DNA of 64,000 nt from Prorocentrum cordatum (GCA_963575745.1 CAUYUJ010011225.1:638768-702767), one strand, 5' to 3'. Positions 43,861 through 56,021 are shown, counted from the first letter of the stretch. Notes: generated by a model from the sequence alone, not told the origin. Made by a program: numbers and translations.

Positions 43861-46800
43861 CACATGTCTGTTGTATATCATGTGCGCACGTGTATTTATA
43901 TATTTCAACGCCTTCGGCTAAGCCCGCCGCCGTGCCTGGGTTGCTGGAAGGATGTGTTGGCATGTGTCAGGTTTCCTCTTACGGCGCACCTCTCGGGAGA
44001 CGTTGTCGGGTTGGGTGCGTTCGGGAACACGGTCGAACACCTTTGGGTTGCATTGGGCCTTTGCGGGGCGTTGCTTGGGGCGTCTCGGGTGCAGCTCGGT
44101 AGCTTCTCGAAGCAATGTTGGCGGCATCTTTGATGCAGGTGAGGGGTGCATGTGATTCCTTGGGGCTGCGGGATCGGAGTGGTTCAACGCTTCGGGCGTT
44201 AGCTTAACTATTTGCCAGCGGTGGTCTGCGGTTCTCTGCGCCCGCAAACGTAGCGCTAGAGCCGCGCGGCTGCATTCGAGAACCCTCCCGCAGATTCTCA
44301 CATAATGGGTTCCCGAACCCCGTGCAGATTTCTCAGGATTGAAGGGCGGGGCGTGCGAGGTGGTGGTCGGGCCTAAAAAAACGCACACTCTGTGCCCGCG
44401 GGTGCGCGCGATGTGCCACCTAGCCGTGGGTTGCGGCGATCCTCACTGGGCAGCGCTGGCGCAGGCGCAACTCAAGTACCCACAACGCGATCATTACGCC
44501 AATGTTTCAGCATCAAGCGACGCCCTTGGCGCGGCCACCCCCCTGGCGGCAATGCGTTACCGCTGGCGCAACGTATGGGCCGATGCGGTACCAGCTGTTT
44601 GTGCCACGCGGTAGCGCGGCGTTTGCGTTGCGGCAGACACCGATGCCGCGCGCAACCGCCACCCTCGTGACCAAGGAACAGAGCACCGCGAAAAGACCGA
44701 ACGCCAGAAACATAGGACCAGCGGTCGCGACGCGATTCGCTCTCCTCAGGCCGCGCCAACATCATATATATTTTTAGTAGGCCACATACCGCGCCGAGAA
44801 CAGCGGCGGTGCCAGAGCAACCACAGGTCGGCGTTGTGCAATTTGGGCGGTGGCTCGCTGGCGCGGTGTAGGACGGTTGGGGGGGCGCGCGGTGCGGGCA
44901 TGCGGGTAGGGCCCGAAAGTGGCCGCAATCCAAAACGTGACGGCGAACCAATCGGGTAAGGTTGAGACAACCGTGGCATGTGCATAGCCAGCGAAACCAA
45001 CAACTGGTTTCCGAGCCAATGCCCATATGGCGAACGAATGTGTCATTGGAGCCGTCGCGTTTTGCGCGTGGGTCGCGCGAGGATGGCGCGTTGTCAAGGG
45101 CCGCGCGTTGGCTTGCGCTTGCGTGCGAAGCGGGCGGGTTCCAGATTCGAACGTCGGCTGCTTTGTGGTAGGGGGCGCCTGGCCCGTCGGCAAGCGGGCG
45201 CAGGTGTGCGTGGCGGCTGCGGTGGCACGATAGCCATTGTTGGGCAACGGGCTGCATTGGAGACTTGGGGCAAGCGGGTTGGCGAGCGTGTGCAGTGTGG
45301 TGAGCGCGCGCAGGGTTGTCGTTGGGCGAGCGCGAAGGCGGGCGGGCGGGCGCGTAATGCGCGCGATTCGCGGGCGGCATGCGCCCGTGCCGCGCCAATG
45401 CGCATTGCGCGGATGGGCCGCGTAGGCACAGGGTGAGCGCGGGCGGGGCGCGCGCAGTTCGGATGGAGCGTTCGAGGGAGCATGTAGGCTCGCGCGGCGC
45501 AGGCGCGAGCGCGTGGTGGTGGGCGGAGGGGAGCGCGCGGGGGGTGTGCATCGCGTGCCCGCGACGGCATGGTGTAAAGTTATGGCGTCGTGGTTTGGTA
45601 CGGAACTGGGCCGAGCGCCACTTGGGCCCACGAACACTTGCGTACAGCTGTTGGGACACGGTTGTTTCCCATGGTTGCTTTTGTGGGCGTTGCCCGCGAC
45701 TGGCCACGAACGCATTTGGATTTCTTTTGGGCAATGTCGCAACGAGCGCCCGATGAGGCCCCGAGCGGCAGCACGTTTGAAAGTTCATCGCGCGGCGCCG
45801 CGCATGCGCGACTTCCTGTGGTACCCTGGCGCGTTTGCCCTGTCGGGCTGCGCCGAGGCTGCGTCGCATGCTTGCCAGCATGTTAGAGTGTTGCATCAGG
45901 GCCGCGATAGGACCAGCGACCGCCATGCTGTTACAGTCGGTTGTTATGTGGTCAGCGCTCTGGCTTCGGGCGGCTACGTCGCGCGCAGCCCGCGAGTTCT
46001 CCGCGCTGCGCGGCTTCGCGGAGGCCGCGACAGGGTTCCCAACGTTCACGGGCGCCGTCGACACACCAAACCCATGGCGCGTGGGCACTCGCGCCGCCGT
46101 GCTTCAAGAACGCCGCGCTGCCGCGAACAAGCGGTGGCGTTTCCGTTCACAGTGCAAGGCGCCTTTTGCGCCTTTTCCACGCGCCGCGGCACCATGTTGC
46201 GCGCCGCCGACTTGCGCTCAAATGGGCGGCTTTCGTTTTCACATTAGCGCGGCTTGCCTCCGCGCCCATCGAGCGCGCCGTGCGGCCGAGTTGCCTTTGC
46301 AATTCAGCGCCACGCCGACGCAATAATTGCGGCCCGCGGCCGAGGGCGCTGCAGCGCTTGCTCTCCCGCCCTCATGCGATGCAAGGCGCGCGCAAGGCGG
46401 ATCGGTCGGGCATGGGGCTGCCGCCCATCTCAACACCGCGCAATGGGCAAGCCAGGTTGGCCGCGGCCCGCGCGCAGATTGTCCTGGATCGGTTTGGCCT
46501 TCGTCCTCTCATAAACAGCGCCTCCAGCGGCGTCCGCACTTGGCTTGCCCGCGGGCGGGCCGCCGCGGGGAAGGCGACGATGTCGCGCGTCGTCCCTTGT
46601 CTTGCGCAGCCTGCCCGCAATGTATGCTGGCCAGTATACGCGCATATGGTTTAGTAAGACAGGCACAGCGCAGGCGCATGTTCCAGCCAGTTGGTCGCAG
46701 GCTCACTTGAACGCGGGCGCGCCCGCGGCGGCTGAGATTTGCGAGAAGATGGCGGCGGGGCCGTGGGCGGCGCATATCTCCAAAGTCGGTTCCGACCGCC

Positions 46801-49800
46801 GTGCTGTCCATGCCCAGCAGAACAGCGCCCCGCGCAAAATGAACGCGACGCTTGGCGACGGTGACCGCGGCATGGGTGGCAGGGGCGGGGCTGGGCGTCG
46901 TTTCGAACGTTCGCTGTTGAAAGCGCAAAGGTTGCGGAATGAACCCCCACTGCTAGCATTGCCTGCTAAAGCCCAGGGCGTCGCGCGCGATGGTCGCGAT
47001 GCCGTCGGCGCTGCAAGGCAAGATCTCAGGCCGCCCAACGCGCGCGCCATTTAGCCCCGCGCGTTCTCGTCTGCACTCGCCATGCCCTGGCGAGGTTGCC
47101 GTTCGAACGGGCTGGCGGCGGCGCATCCGCCAGCGTGCTGTCATGCATGCCTGCAAGCAAGCGGAAACTTCGGGGCAATTGCGCGCGCTGGTGCGCCGCG
47201 CCACCCTGCGCGTGCAATTTGCAACGTTGTCGGGGCGCGCCGCCGAGTGGCATCGACGGCCGCGCGCCCCGCGCTTGCGGCGCAGTTAGCGCTCGCGCCC
47301 CGACGGCCGACGGCCGAGCGGGCGGAGGCAATTGTGAACCCCCCAGTGCGCCGCCAGGTCAGCGTTCAAACGTTGCGCCGCGCGTGCGGGCGGGCGGTGC
47401 AGCACAATCAAGTGCTGAATCCGCATGCGCCGCTTAGCCGCGGGCAAGCGCCTTCGCCCTGCACCTCAGGCCCCATGGTTGGTTACTTGGTCTGTCGGCG
47501 CGGAATGCACCCGCAGTTGCGGAAGTCGCGGCGCGGCGGCCCGACCTTGCGCAGATTGCGCCACCGCGGCGCCGCCGCTAGAGAACCGACCCATCTCCAT
47601 CGCGAGGGGTCGCGCCCTCGGCGGGCGCATGCATGTCGCGCGCATCGTGCCCCGATGGGCTGGCGGTTTGTGCGCGAATGGATGCCGCGCAGTTTGGCGC
47701 CATGGCGTGGCGGCGAACTTTGCAAGGTGGCGCGCGGTGGTTCACATCGGCTGCTGCGTTGGCCGACGCTTGCCGCCTCTACGTCGATGGCGTCAGAGCC
47801 CTCGGGTCGATCCGTCGGCGACGCGATGGCAGCGACGCGCGCGCCTTGCTCAGCCCCCTCAAGGCGCCTGCGTGGCGGACCTGGGGAATGGGGTTGGCGG
47901 GCGGGGGCGGGGGGTGGGGGCGTGGGGGTGCGCGAGGTGATGGCAGCAATCGCGTGGTGGCATCGGCGTCCGCCCAAGCCGCTGGCTTGGTTTCTCATGG
48001 CCCTCGCAGCCGATGGTCGGGTAGTCGTGCCAGCTGGCCGCCTCGCATTTGCGCGCCCCGCCCATGGGTCGACGTTTGCGTTCGCGCCCCTCTGCGCTCG
48101 ATAAAATGGCAGATTTAGCGCGCGCCCGCGCGGTCGGCGAACAGATGGCAGCTGCGCGTTGCGCACTGCCACGTTCGCATGCAACGCGCTCCGTCGTTCG
48201 GCATGGCGGAGAGCTGCAGGACGTTGCCTATCATGGGCGTCTGCGTTCGCTCCCAGCCCTCCCCCGCCGCCCGCCGAGGGGGCCGACGATCGGGCGCAAT
48301 TGCGGCAGCGCTGCGCGGTGGCGCCGCGTGCCCGCGCGCCGCAGCACCAGGCCTCGTAAATGCTTTCGGCCCAGTCGCCATTGCATGTTGCCGCGGCTGG
48401 ATCAGATAGCGGTGGATTGCCTTATGGCGCGGCCGCAGCCTTCCACCGCAAATCAATCCCCGATTGGTTTGCCTGATCTGTGGCCAGACGCCGCTGCGCG
48501 CGTTCACGGGCTGCCGTTTCGCAGTGGCCACAGTGCAGCTAAGTCAAGTGCCAGTTGTCATGGCTGGCGCCCTCGGTCACCCCAGCTAGTCGACAACGCC
48601 TCTCCCGTTGCAGCAACTCTCTGCCCGCGGCATGCGGCGCCGCGTAGCAATTCGCGGTCGCCAACCTGGCTTTGCCCGCGTGGAGCTTGGCTCGGGCTTT
48701 GGCCCGATCCACGCCGTGGCACTGGCGTCGCGCGTTGAATGGCGCTGGCACGCTTGCTGGGCAAATCCCGTTGCCGCGGTGCTTTGCGGGCGGCTTCAAC
48801 GCCACGCCGAGAATATAGCCTCGCCGCGCCTTGCGCGGATCTCTCGCGCGAGCCGCTCGTAGCTGAATGCGAGCACGCAACCCGCGCGCGAAATTTCGGT
48901 TCCAACCCACCGCGCCATAACAGAAACGCGCGCAGCCGCGCGCCCTCTCGGATCTGCAGCAAAACCGTGCCGCAGGCCGCGTCGTGCTGTCGCGCCGCGC
49001 CGAGTGCCCCATGAAACGCAGCGCCGTGAGCTATCTGCCAAGGGGGCCGTGTCGCGACGTGCTGCTGGCGCCGCGACGTGGGCGCCGCGCGCGTCATATA
49101 CTGATGGGTTGCCCGAGGCGTGGTGTTGATGCTCTCTGCGACGCGTGCACTAGTGTGGTGCCGACGTCGCGCGGGCGTTTCGAACGGCGCGCCCTTGGCG
49201 CATTGCCGCGCGCGCGCGTCCGACGCAATGTCCTGGGGGTGCCACATGGCGCACGCCGCAGATGCCGCGCGGTGGGCGTTATGAGCATTTGGGTGCCTCA
49301 TCCATTCTGTGCGGCGGACCTTCGGTTGCAAGTCGCAGCGCTAGGAACCGTTTTTTTTATGGTTCTTCTTTCCCCGCGCCGCCATTAACTAATTTGTTGT
49401 TCAGTATCGCACCCTTCCTCCTTAACTTGTTTCGGGGCCTGTTTTTTTTTGTGCTTCGACCAAAACCATGCGAGGACAGCTTTACATGGATAACGATGAA
49501 GAGCACCGAGATGACAATGGTTACGTTGCGCCTCCCCCGCACATTTTGGCACCTGGATCATCGACACCGTGGCCCCACATGGGCCCTGGCACACTGCCTC
49601 GGTGGCAGGGTTCGCACGGCGCCCTCGCGCAATTGTGCATGCCCTTCGCCAGAAACCTTTTGCAGCAAAACGCCCCACTAATCTTCTCAATGAGAATATT
49701 CGCATATCGTTCCCCCGCGTATTATGGTACGCATCATAGCGGGGGTCGGGGACCTGCAAGGAATACATCCGAAACCCCACCTGTTATGTTCGCATGGCGT

Positions 49801-50350
49801 CCCCTTGGCAATTTCGGCGCGTCCCTCATAGGATCGTGACCTCTTAAGCCAAAAGGAATTGAACCGAAAGCCGTCGCGGCTAAGTTAGCGCGCCCGCCCC
49901 CCCGCTGTCATGCCAGTGCGCCCCTCACTAAGATCGTGGCCCCTCAGGGATGTCGCGCGAAGGCTTTAGCGGCAGGGGTCGCATTGCCCCCTCCCCCTCG
50001 CCTGTTTGGGCACGCCCCGCGCGAACAGCTTGAGCGCGAAAGGGGGCCCACCGAAGGCTCAGTGACCAGAGGATTCCTGACGTTGTTCGTATGCGTTAGG
50101 TCCACATGTGCGGATTCGCTTTGCTGGATATTCATGAATAGGGTTCTTCGCCATGCCTCCTCCTCCTTCCCTCCTCCTCCCCTCCTTGCTATCCTCCGTC
50201 CTCCGTGGTTGGCGGGGGCCCGTGCAGGGCTGCGTTGCCAACGGGGACGGTGGTGGCCAATCTTATTACATTGGGGCCCCGCAAAACCTGCCACCGATTT
50301 GGCGATGCCCCGTTTTGGGCCTACCATTTGTTTTGAAGAGTCGGGACCAG
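43861..50350. other. GC-rich remainder of gene 2 intron 3
   Basis: About 5 kb (44,400-49,400) is CpG- and GCGC-rich, with reading frames of up to 538 codons overlapping on both strands. Products are Arg/Ala/Pro-dominated without motifs, and several frames are open at once. From 49,400 to 50,350 composition relaxes. No gene I can support. Confidence 0.6.
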
Positions 50351-51322
50351 TGTAGCTGGGTCCTGGCGCCCGTTCCGGCCTCCGAGACTCAGCACCTCTT
50401 GGATCGGAACTTCGAGGGCGACGCGGCCACTGACGACGGCCGCTACCTGATGCTGACCACTTCCGCCAAGGAGGTCTTGGAGGAAGCGAACAGGGTCTGC
50501 AGGGCCGACGATGCCATTTATCGGGCGCTCGAGGCGGTGAAGGTCAAGATTTCCAACGCCAACGCTGCGCACAGGGTGCAGTCGCTGGTGGCCTCGTTGA
50601 ATGCGTTCAGTGAGGGCGGCAGCATTTCCAAGTTGAACTCGGACCTCAAGAACTTCAAGGTGATGAGTTTCGGAGAGCAGCCCCTGGAGTCCCTCACCAA
50701 CGCTGTGAAGTTAGCTTGGGGTGTACTCGTGCTGAGCGGTCCCATTCAGAACATCGACGTGGACGGCGGCACCCATGCAGATTCCCTCTGCGTGCTCGGC
50801 AAGCTTGCGGGTTACTTCGGCGATGGCCTGACGACGAGCGACGTGAACACGTTCATTCACAGAGCCCACGAGCTAAATATTTCACTGAACAACTTCGCAG
50901 GAGCAGCTGATGTGGCCGACGTCGAGGAGATGTGCAAGCAGGACGGGAACGAGAAGAAGTGGAGGCTGCTCAACAAGGCTCAGCAGGAGTGCAAGGCGCT
51001 CTTTGTGGCCCATCCGTCGCAGAACGTGGAGCTCATGAACAAGGGCGTCGGGGAAGAGTTCTTGAGCTCGTACGGGCAGCTGATGGACCAGGTGGAGAAC
51101 TTGCGTACGGACGTGCGCATCTTCAAGGTGCAGGAGAAGAAGTTCGCGGTGGTCACCGCGTTGCACGTCTTCGAGACGTCGGTGTCCCAGGAGGTCGGCT
51201 GGCAGCAGTGGCACGCGAACGTGCTGCCTGACGACAGCGTCGACACCCTGCGCGAGAAGACGACGGAGTTCATCAAGATCAACGTGGACATGCTCTACCC
51301 GCAGCTCGAAGTTGTGAAGGAG
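50351..51322 (+). CDS. Gene 2 exon 4
   Basis: The proposed acceptor GACCAG|TGT is phase 0 and starts CSWVLAPVPASETQHLLD. The exon encodes mostly helices (LEEANRVCRADDAIYRALEA; MCKQDGNEKKWRLLNKAQ; TEFIKINVDMLYPQLEVVKE). No enzyme motif. Composition and helical style match exon 3, which supports membership in one gene. The donor may be GAG|GCCGCG at 51323 (GC) or GTT|GTGAAG at 51314 (GT), both in phase 0. The frame otherwise stops at 51337. Confidence 0.68.
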
Positions 51323-51537
51323 GCCGCGTGGAGATGAGACGACGAGGGAGGATGGGGAAGGAGAACCATAGGGGGGAGGATCAGGATCAGGACGAGGATC
51401 GTGAGAGGCGGAGGCAGGGGGCAGGAGGTAGCACCCCGCCCCCTGCCCAGCATGATCCTCATTACATAGCCTGATCCTCATCCTCCTTCCCCTGATGGTC
51501 CCCCCCCCCTTCCCATCGTCTCCCGTCTCCCTCGCAG

Positions 51538-51834
51538 GCCCTCAAGGGCTACGCAGACATCGTGGAGCAGTTCCAGGCCACGCCCGACGAGGAGTGGCTC
51601 AAGGAGAGCAGGGCCACGATGCTGAAGTCAGCAGCGGCGGTGGCCACGTCGGAGGTCTTGCGCTGGGTTCTCGATGGCAAGACCGCGTCGAACAAAGTGC
51701 TGCTGCGCTCGAAGTGCCAGGCGCCGCAGAAGGTGCTTCGTGACTTCTCGGTCCCGAGCGTGCTCGTGCACGCGGCGGTGCAGCAGGTGCTCAAGCAGGT
51801 GATGACCCTGCAGTATGTGCCCCACGAGGGTTAG
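51538..51834 (+). CDS. Gene 2 exon 5
   Basis: The acceptor CCTCGCAG|GCC is strong and phase 0. The exon reads ALKGYADIVEQFQATPDEEW, then a helical region to VPHEG and stop TAG at 51832-51834. A possible donor (GAGG|GTTAGG, 51830) precedes the stop. It would join in phase 1 to an open Ala/Arg-rich segment after GGGCAG at 52320 (GAAALRALAALRAEEPARRR), so a sixth exon is possible but unproven. Confidence 0.66.
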   Translation, partial: ALKGYADIVEQFQATPDEEWLKESRATMLKSAAAVATSEVLRWVLDGKTASNKVLLRSKCQAPQKVLRDFSVPSVLVHAAVQQVLKQVMTLQYVPHEG

Positions 51835-52889
51835 GGTGAGGCCACCTGCCAGTGCTCGCCGCCGCGTTTTTTTTTTTTTCGGCCTCCGAGTGTCTTAGCA
51901 TGAGGACCCCAGGGGCCCAGGAACCCAGGATCCAGGAGCTTAAAAAAAACAAGAAAAAATCCAGGAGGCCGAAATCCACGTGCGAGAGCCCAGCAGCCTG
52001 CTGGGGCGAAGGTCCAGGAAGGTTGGCTGGCCGCCTCTTGAGAAACTCGATGGGGTGATGATCCATCGAGGCGCTGGCCCCGTGGACGCAGGAGGTGGCT
52101 GGTCGGCGCTGCCACTCAGACTGCACATGATACCAGGCCCTCGGAATGCCCAAGACCCAGAGCTTCAAGATAGGCCCTAGAAGGCCCAGAGCTTCAAAAT
52201 AGGCCCTAGAAGGGCTTCGACGGGTGGCAGCGGCGGCTCGGCGACATGAGTTTTTTTTTTCTTGGGCGGGGAGGTCCGCCCCGTCCAAGGGAGGGCGACC
52301 GCTGCCCCCCGAGAGGGCAGCTGGTGCTGCTGCCCTCCGCGCGCTGGCCGCGCTCAGGGCGGAGGAGCCCGCGCGGCGCAGGAGTCAGACACATTCCCTC
52401 CTGATGCCGTTCCTCGCCCTTCCGATTTGTCCCTCTCAGTTGTTGGTGCTCCTCGTTCACTTGCTTGCCTTAGTCGTCCTTTGTCCTTTTGCCTCCTGGT
52501 TGTTCTTCCATGGCGTTCCCAACCTTGACCGCTGCCCCTTCTGCCTCCTTGTGTTCGCTCCCAACTCGGACCGTCCCTCTTCCCTCACTTTCCCCCCTCC
52601 CCTCCCTCCTCCCCTCCCCTCCCCCCTCCTCCTCCGCCTTCCCCTTCCCCTTCCCCCCTGCCCTCGGCAAGCGCATGTGTCGTGAGAGCAGTATGTTAGG
52701 AGGTCATCCGTACCAACATGCATAACACGAAGAATCAAGATAGCAAACAAACAGCTTTGAACACGCTTTTTTAAAGGCTTTCACACACATAGCTTACATA
52801 GCCTTTTGGGAGCCTTTCAGAAGCCTTTTCTGGATTTCGTGGTTTCAAGAGTCTAGCGGACCTGCGCATCCTAAGTTTAGGAAGCATGC
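51835..52889. other. Downstream of gene 2, with possible sixth exon
   Basis: Apart from the possible exon at about 52,321-52,385, this holds a duplicated 'AGGCCCTAGAAGG' (52,170-52,210), CCTCC-rich sequence (52,570-52,660) and AAAGGCTTTCACAC-type repeats (52,770-52,850). Confidence 0.45.
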
Positions 52890-53997
52890 GGGCTGCGCCA
52901 CTGGGGCCTTCCTTGGAGCTCCCTATGGGGCCGCGAAGCGTGCGAGGGGTGTGCCGAAACGGGCGGCTGGGACACACGCGGGCTGCGCCACTAGGGCCTC
53001 CGGTGGAGCTCACTATGGGGCCACGAAACGTGTGAGAGGTGTGCCGAGATGCGTGGCTGGTACACATGCGGGCTGCGCCACTGGGACCTTCGGCGGAGCT
53101 CCCGACGGGACCACGAAGCGTGTGAGTGGTGTGCCGAGCTGGGGCGCATGCGGGCTGCGCCACTGGGGCCTTCGGCGGAGCTCCCTACGGGGCCACGCAC
53201 TGGGTGGCTGGGACGACTGCGAACACAGTCACTGGGGATTACGGTGGAGCTCCTTATGGGGTCACGAAGCGTGTGAGGGGTGTGCAGAAATGGGCGGCTG
53301 GGGCGCATGCGGGCTGCGCCACTTGGGTCTTCGGTGGAGCTCCCGATGTGGCCACGAAGCGCGTCAGGGGTGTGCCGAACATTGGTGGCTGGGACACGTG
53401 CGAGCACTGTCATTGGGTCTTCGGTGTAGCTCCATATGGGGCCTCGAAGCGTGTGAGGGGTGTGCCGAAATGGATGGCTGGGACGCATGCGAACACGGTC
53501 ACTGGGGGGTTCGATGGAGTTCCCGATGGGGCCGCGAAACGTGTGAGGGGTGTGCCAAGATGAGCGGCTGGGACGCCTGCGGGCTGCGCCACTAGGGCCT
53601 TCGTTGGAGATCACGGCTGGGCCACGCAGCGTGTGAGGGGTGTGCCTACATGCGTAGCTGTGACGCATGCGGGCTGCGCCACTGGGGGTTTCGATGGAGC
53701 GCCCCATGGGGCCACGAAACGTGTGAGGGGTGTGCCGAAATGGGTGGCTGGGACGCACGCGGGCTGCGCCATTTGGGCCTTCGGTGGAGCTCCCTATGGG
53801 GCCTCGAAGCGTGTGAGGGGTGGTCGACATGGGCGGCTGGGACGCATGCGGGCTGCGCTACTTGGGTCTTCGGTGGAGCTCCATATGGGGCCTCGAAGCG
53901 TGTGAGGGGTGTGCCGAAACGGGCGGCTGGGACGCACGCGGGCTGCGCGATTTGGGCCTTCGGTGGAGCTCCTTACGGGGCCGCGAAGCGTGTAAGA
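52890..53997. repeat. 90-bp minisatellite, about 13 copies
   Basis: Each unit begins GGGCTGCGCCACTGGGGC or the variant GAACACAGTCACTGGGG. Unit starts are at about 52890, 52980, 53070, 53152, 53221, 53311, 53402, 53491, 53581, 53671, 53761, 53850 and 53940. Most spacings are 89-91 bp; two are 82 and 69. Units are back to back, with no unique spacers. A short (GA)n follows at 53,997-54,012. Confidence 0.9.
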
Positions 53998-54472
53998 GAG
54001 AGAGAGAGAGAAGAAGCCGCGCCCTGACGGCGCATCGGCAAAACAGTAAAACTTGAAGACGCATCTGTACGATTACATGCAAGGAGAACTGAGTGGGACG
54101 CCGAGCCAGTACATAGCCTCGAGGCACACACACACACACCGGACACTTCGTCCCAGCGAGTCGCGAGGGTGATCTGCACAAGTCGTTCTCTGAGGCGGGG
54201 GGGAAGGAGGGAGGGGAGGGGGAAGGGAAAGGAGGGAAGGGGAGATACTGTTGGCAATATTCTCCTACGGCATTGAGCCATTGTTCTGGCTCCCTGTAAA
54301 AGAGCGCGCAAGCGAACTGGGTCACTCCCCGCTAATTCAAAGCCCTCGCGTGCATATACTTGATCCACTGCAGGCAGGGGCGTCCCCTGGCGCGAGCACT
54401 GCCCCATTCTCTCGGTAGCGCATTGCACGCACCTCCTGTCTCAAAAATCATACTTCTCGGAATGGTGCCGGG

Positions 54473-54980
54473 TCATTGTACTGCAAGTTTGCCATAAAGT
54501 CGTAGTTGTCGTTGTAGTAAGAGTATTGATAACGGCTTGGCGTTTGCTGTCGCCCTCCATGTGGCATTGCTGATCCGCGAGTAATGCGCAGGCTGTAGTT
54601 TGTGAACTCTTTGGAGGCACTTCGCTTGGAAAACATCGAGTCTGTCCCGGTCGACTTTCAAGAACATGCAGCTTTCCAGTCCGTACAGCGGCTTCAAGAA
54701 ACACAGGCATACATTTTTGGTGTTGTAGTATTTGCTGGGGTTGGCATGATTCTGCACTACACTGCAGGTCTTCTCGACTGCCCACCTCGCTTCCCCGATC
54801 CTTCGTGTACGTTCTGGTCTGGGGCTCCCATCGTTGCTCAGTAAGCCACCCGTATATACTGCGTGGTCCTTGCATTCGGTGGGGTCTCCATCTGGGCTTG
54901 CGACATTTGCTTCCGAACGTTCTCTCATCAATATTTTCCAACCGTTGAGCTCCAACCCAACAGATCTCCCAACTTTTTTA
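54473..54980 (-). pseudogene. LINE-type reverse transcriptase fragment (thumb/C-terminal part)
   Basis: On the minus strand the frame reads VGLELNGWKILMRERSEANV, HAVYTGGLLSNDGSPRPERT, RRIGEARWAVEKTCSVVQNH, CFLKPLYGLESCMFLKVDRD, RLDVFQAKCLQRVHKLQPAH and YSRISNATWRATANAKPLSI. This follows the usual end of non-LTR reverse transcriptases: 'YLG....DG....EI..RI..A...', 'LLYG.E', 'LD.FQ..CLR.I', 'RISN', then a QR-x-LR-x-(Y/F)G motif. The polymerase active-site part is missing and the 3' end is frameshifted after RLYGKLAVQ. It is a truncated relic, not a functional element. Confidence 0.75.
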
Positions 54981-55001
54981 GTAGCATCCAAACGAATTCT
55001 A

Positions 55002-55023
55002 GACGCTTCGCGTATCCCCACCA
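55002..55023 (-). mobile_element. Bare TIR end at the junction of LINE fragment and RNase H block
   Basis: GACGCTTCGCGTATCCCC plus ACCA matches the right end of the TIR elements but is followed at once by unrelated sequence. It marks a breakpoint: minus-strand LINE fragment on one side, plus-strand RNase H block on the other. Confidence 0.6.
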
Positions 55024-56021
55024 CGGTATCGCCGTTCCCGACTCCGACCTCCAGGAAGACGACGAAGCTGACGATGACCCGCACGAAGGGCAGCCTCCCG
55101 TCGCCCCGGCAGACGAAACCGCAGTCTGGGCCCCTATGCTCGACCCCTGTCAGCTGTGCAATCCCCAAGGGCCGCACTTACGGCGCATCTGCGGGGCCGC
55201 CGGGCCGCATCTCAGCAGACAAGCGCCACGCGCCGGAGGGGAAATCCGGCGCCTCCCTATCACAACGAGAGCCACACGTAGTGGGGACAGGCTAGCAGTT
55301 CTCCAAGCTGGCGACCCCAGAGCGGGCTGGATGCCCCCTGGGCGGGGCTGGTTCCCATGCCCCAGGACAGACAGGGACCCCAGTGCCCTCTGGACCAAAG
55401 CGTATTGCAGACTCTGTGACCAACACACCCTGGTGCTCAGGGCCGGCAGGGATATGGACGTTGGCGAGGAAATCGCAGTCAGAGACTCCCCGCTCCCCGC
55501 TGCGGACTCCGCCCAATGGCCCTATGAGCTCACGTTCGATGGGGGAGCGCGCCGAATCGGAGAAGGGGACAAGGTCTCCGGTGCGGCGGCGGTTCTTTGG
55601 AGGCACGACCCACGCCGCGGCTACCCGCGCGTCGTCGCGGTCGCTGCGGTTGCCCTCCCAAGCTGCGACAACGCACAGACGGCCGAGGCCTCAGGGTGCA
55701 GAGCTGGCCTCGCCCTGCTCCCTCACGTTGAAGGCTCGCTTCGTGGCGTCAGAGTGGTTGGCGACAACCTGGCCGCCATCCGATACGGGGCTGGCACCGG
55801 ACGCTATCGGCGGCTCCATCTGGCACAACAAATGGACTTCGCCCTCAGGCAAGCCAGTGAGTCGGGATGGGCCCTTACATGGCAGGCGGTGCGACGCCGG
55901 CTCAACAAATCGCTCCCCTCCTCCCCTCTTCCCCGCCGCTGGAGTCGACCTCTGCGACTTGGACCAGGTCGCCCTGTTCGTTGACGCTCTTGAAAACCCT
56001 CCTCCTCCTCATCCCCCCTGA
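55024..56021 (+). pseudogene. RNase H domain ORF of a probable retroelement, 5'-truncated
   Basis: The frame opens right after the TIR end and reads an acidic stretch (PDSDLQEDDEADDDPHEG), Cys pairs (DPCQLCNP; AYCRLCDQHT), then an RNase HI fold. Catalytic residues visible: Asp in LTFDGGARR (codon 55538), Glu in TAEASGCRAG (55685), Asp in RVVGDNLAAIRYG (55763). The segment WQAVRRRLNKS is expected to lead into the fourth acidic residue, but here the sequence becomes CCCCTCCTCCCC-like and shifts frame. Another frame then supplies AAGVDLCDLDQVALFVDALE before the stop at 56019-56021. The fourth acid is not visible, so activity is doubtful. No start codon is convincing; the N-terminal part (perhaps a polymerase) is absent. 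Confidence 0.65.

Noticed and set aside
44472-46088. A 538-codon minus-strand open frame, with other long frames at 47082-48104 and 48558-49331
   Set aside because: Overlapping frames are open on both strands, products are Arg/Ala/Pro-rich without motifs, and GC content makes stop codons rare.
52991-53830. A 279-codon repeat protein on the minus strand
   Set aside because: The frame follows from the 90-bp unit length, and irregular units shift the frame.
52890-53997. Possible CRISPR-like array
   Set aside because: The 90-bp units are contiguous with no unique spacers, and the genome is eukaryotic; it is a minisatellite.
54863-55020. Upstream part of the RNase H open frame, before 55,020
   Set aside because: It translates the antisense of the LINE fragment and the TIR end, so it is not part of the RNase H protein.
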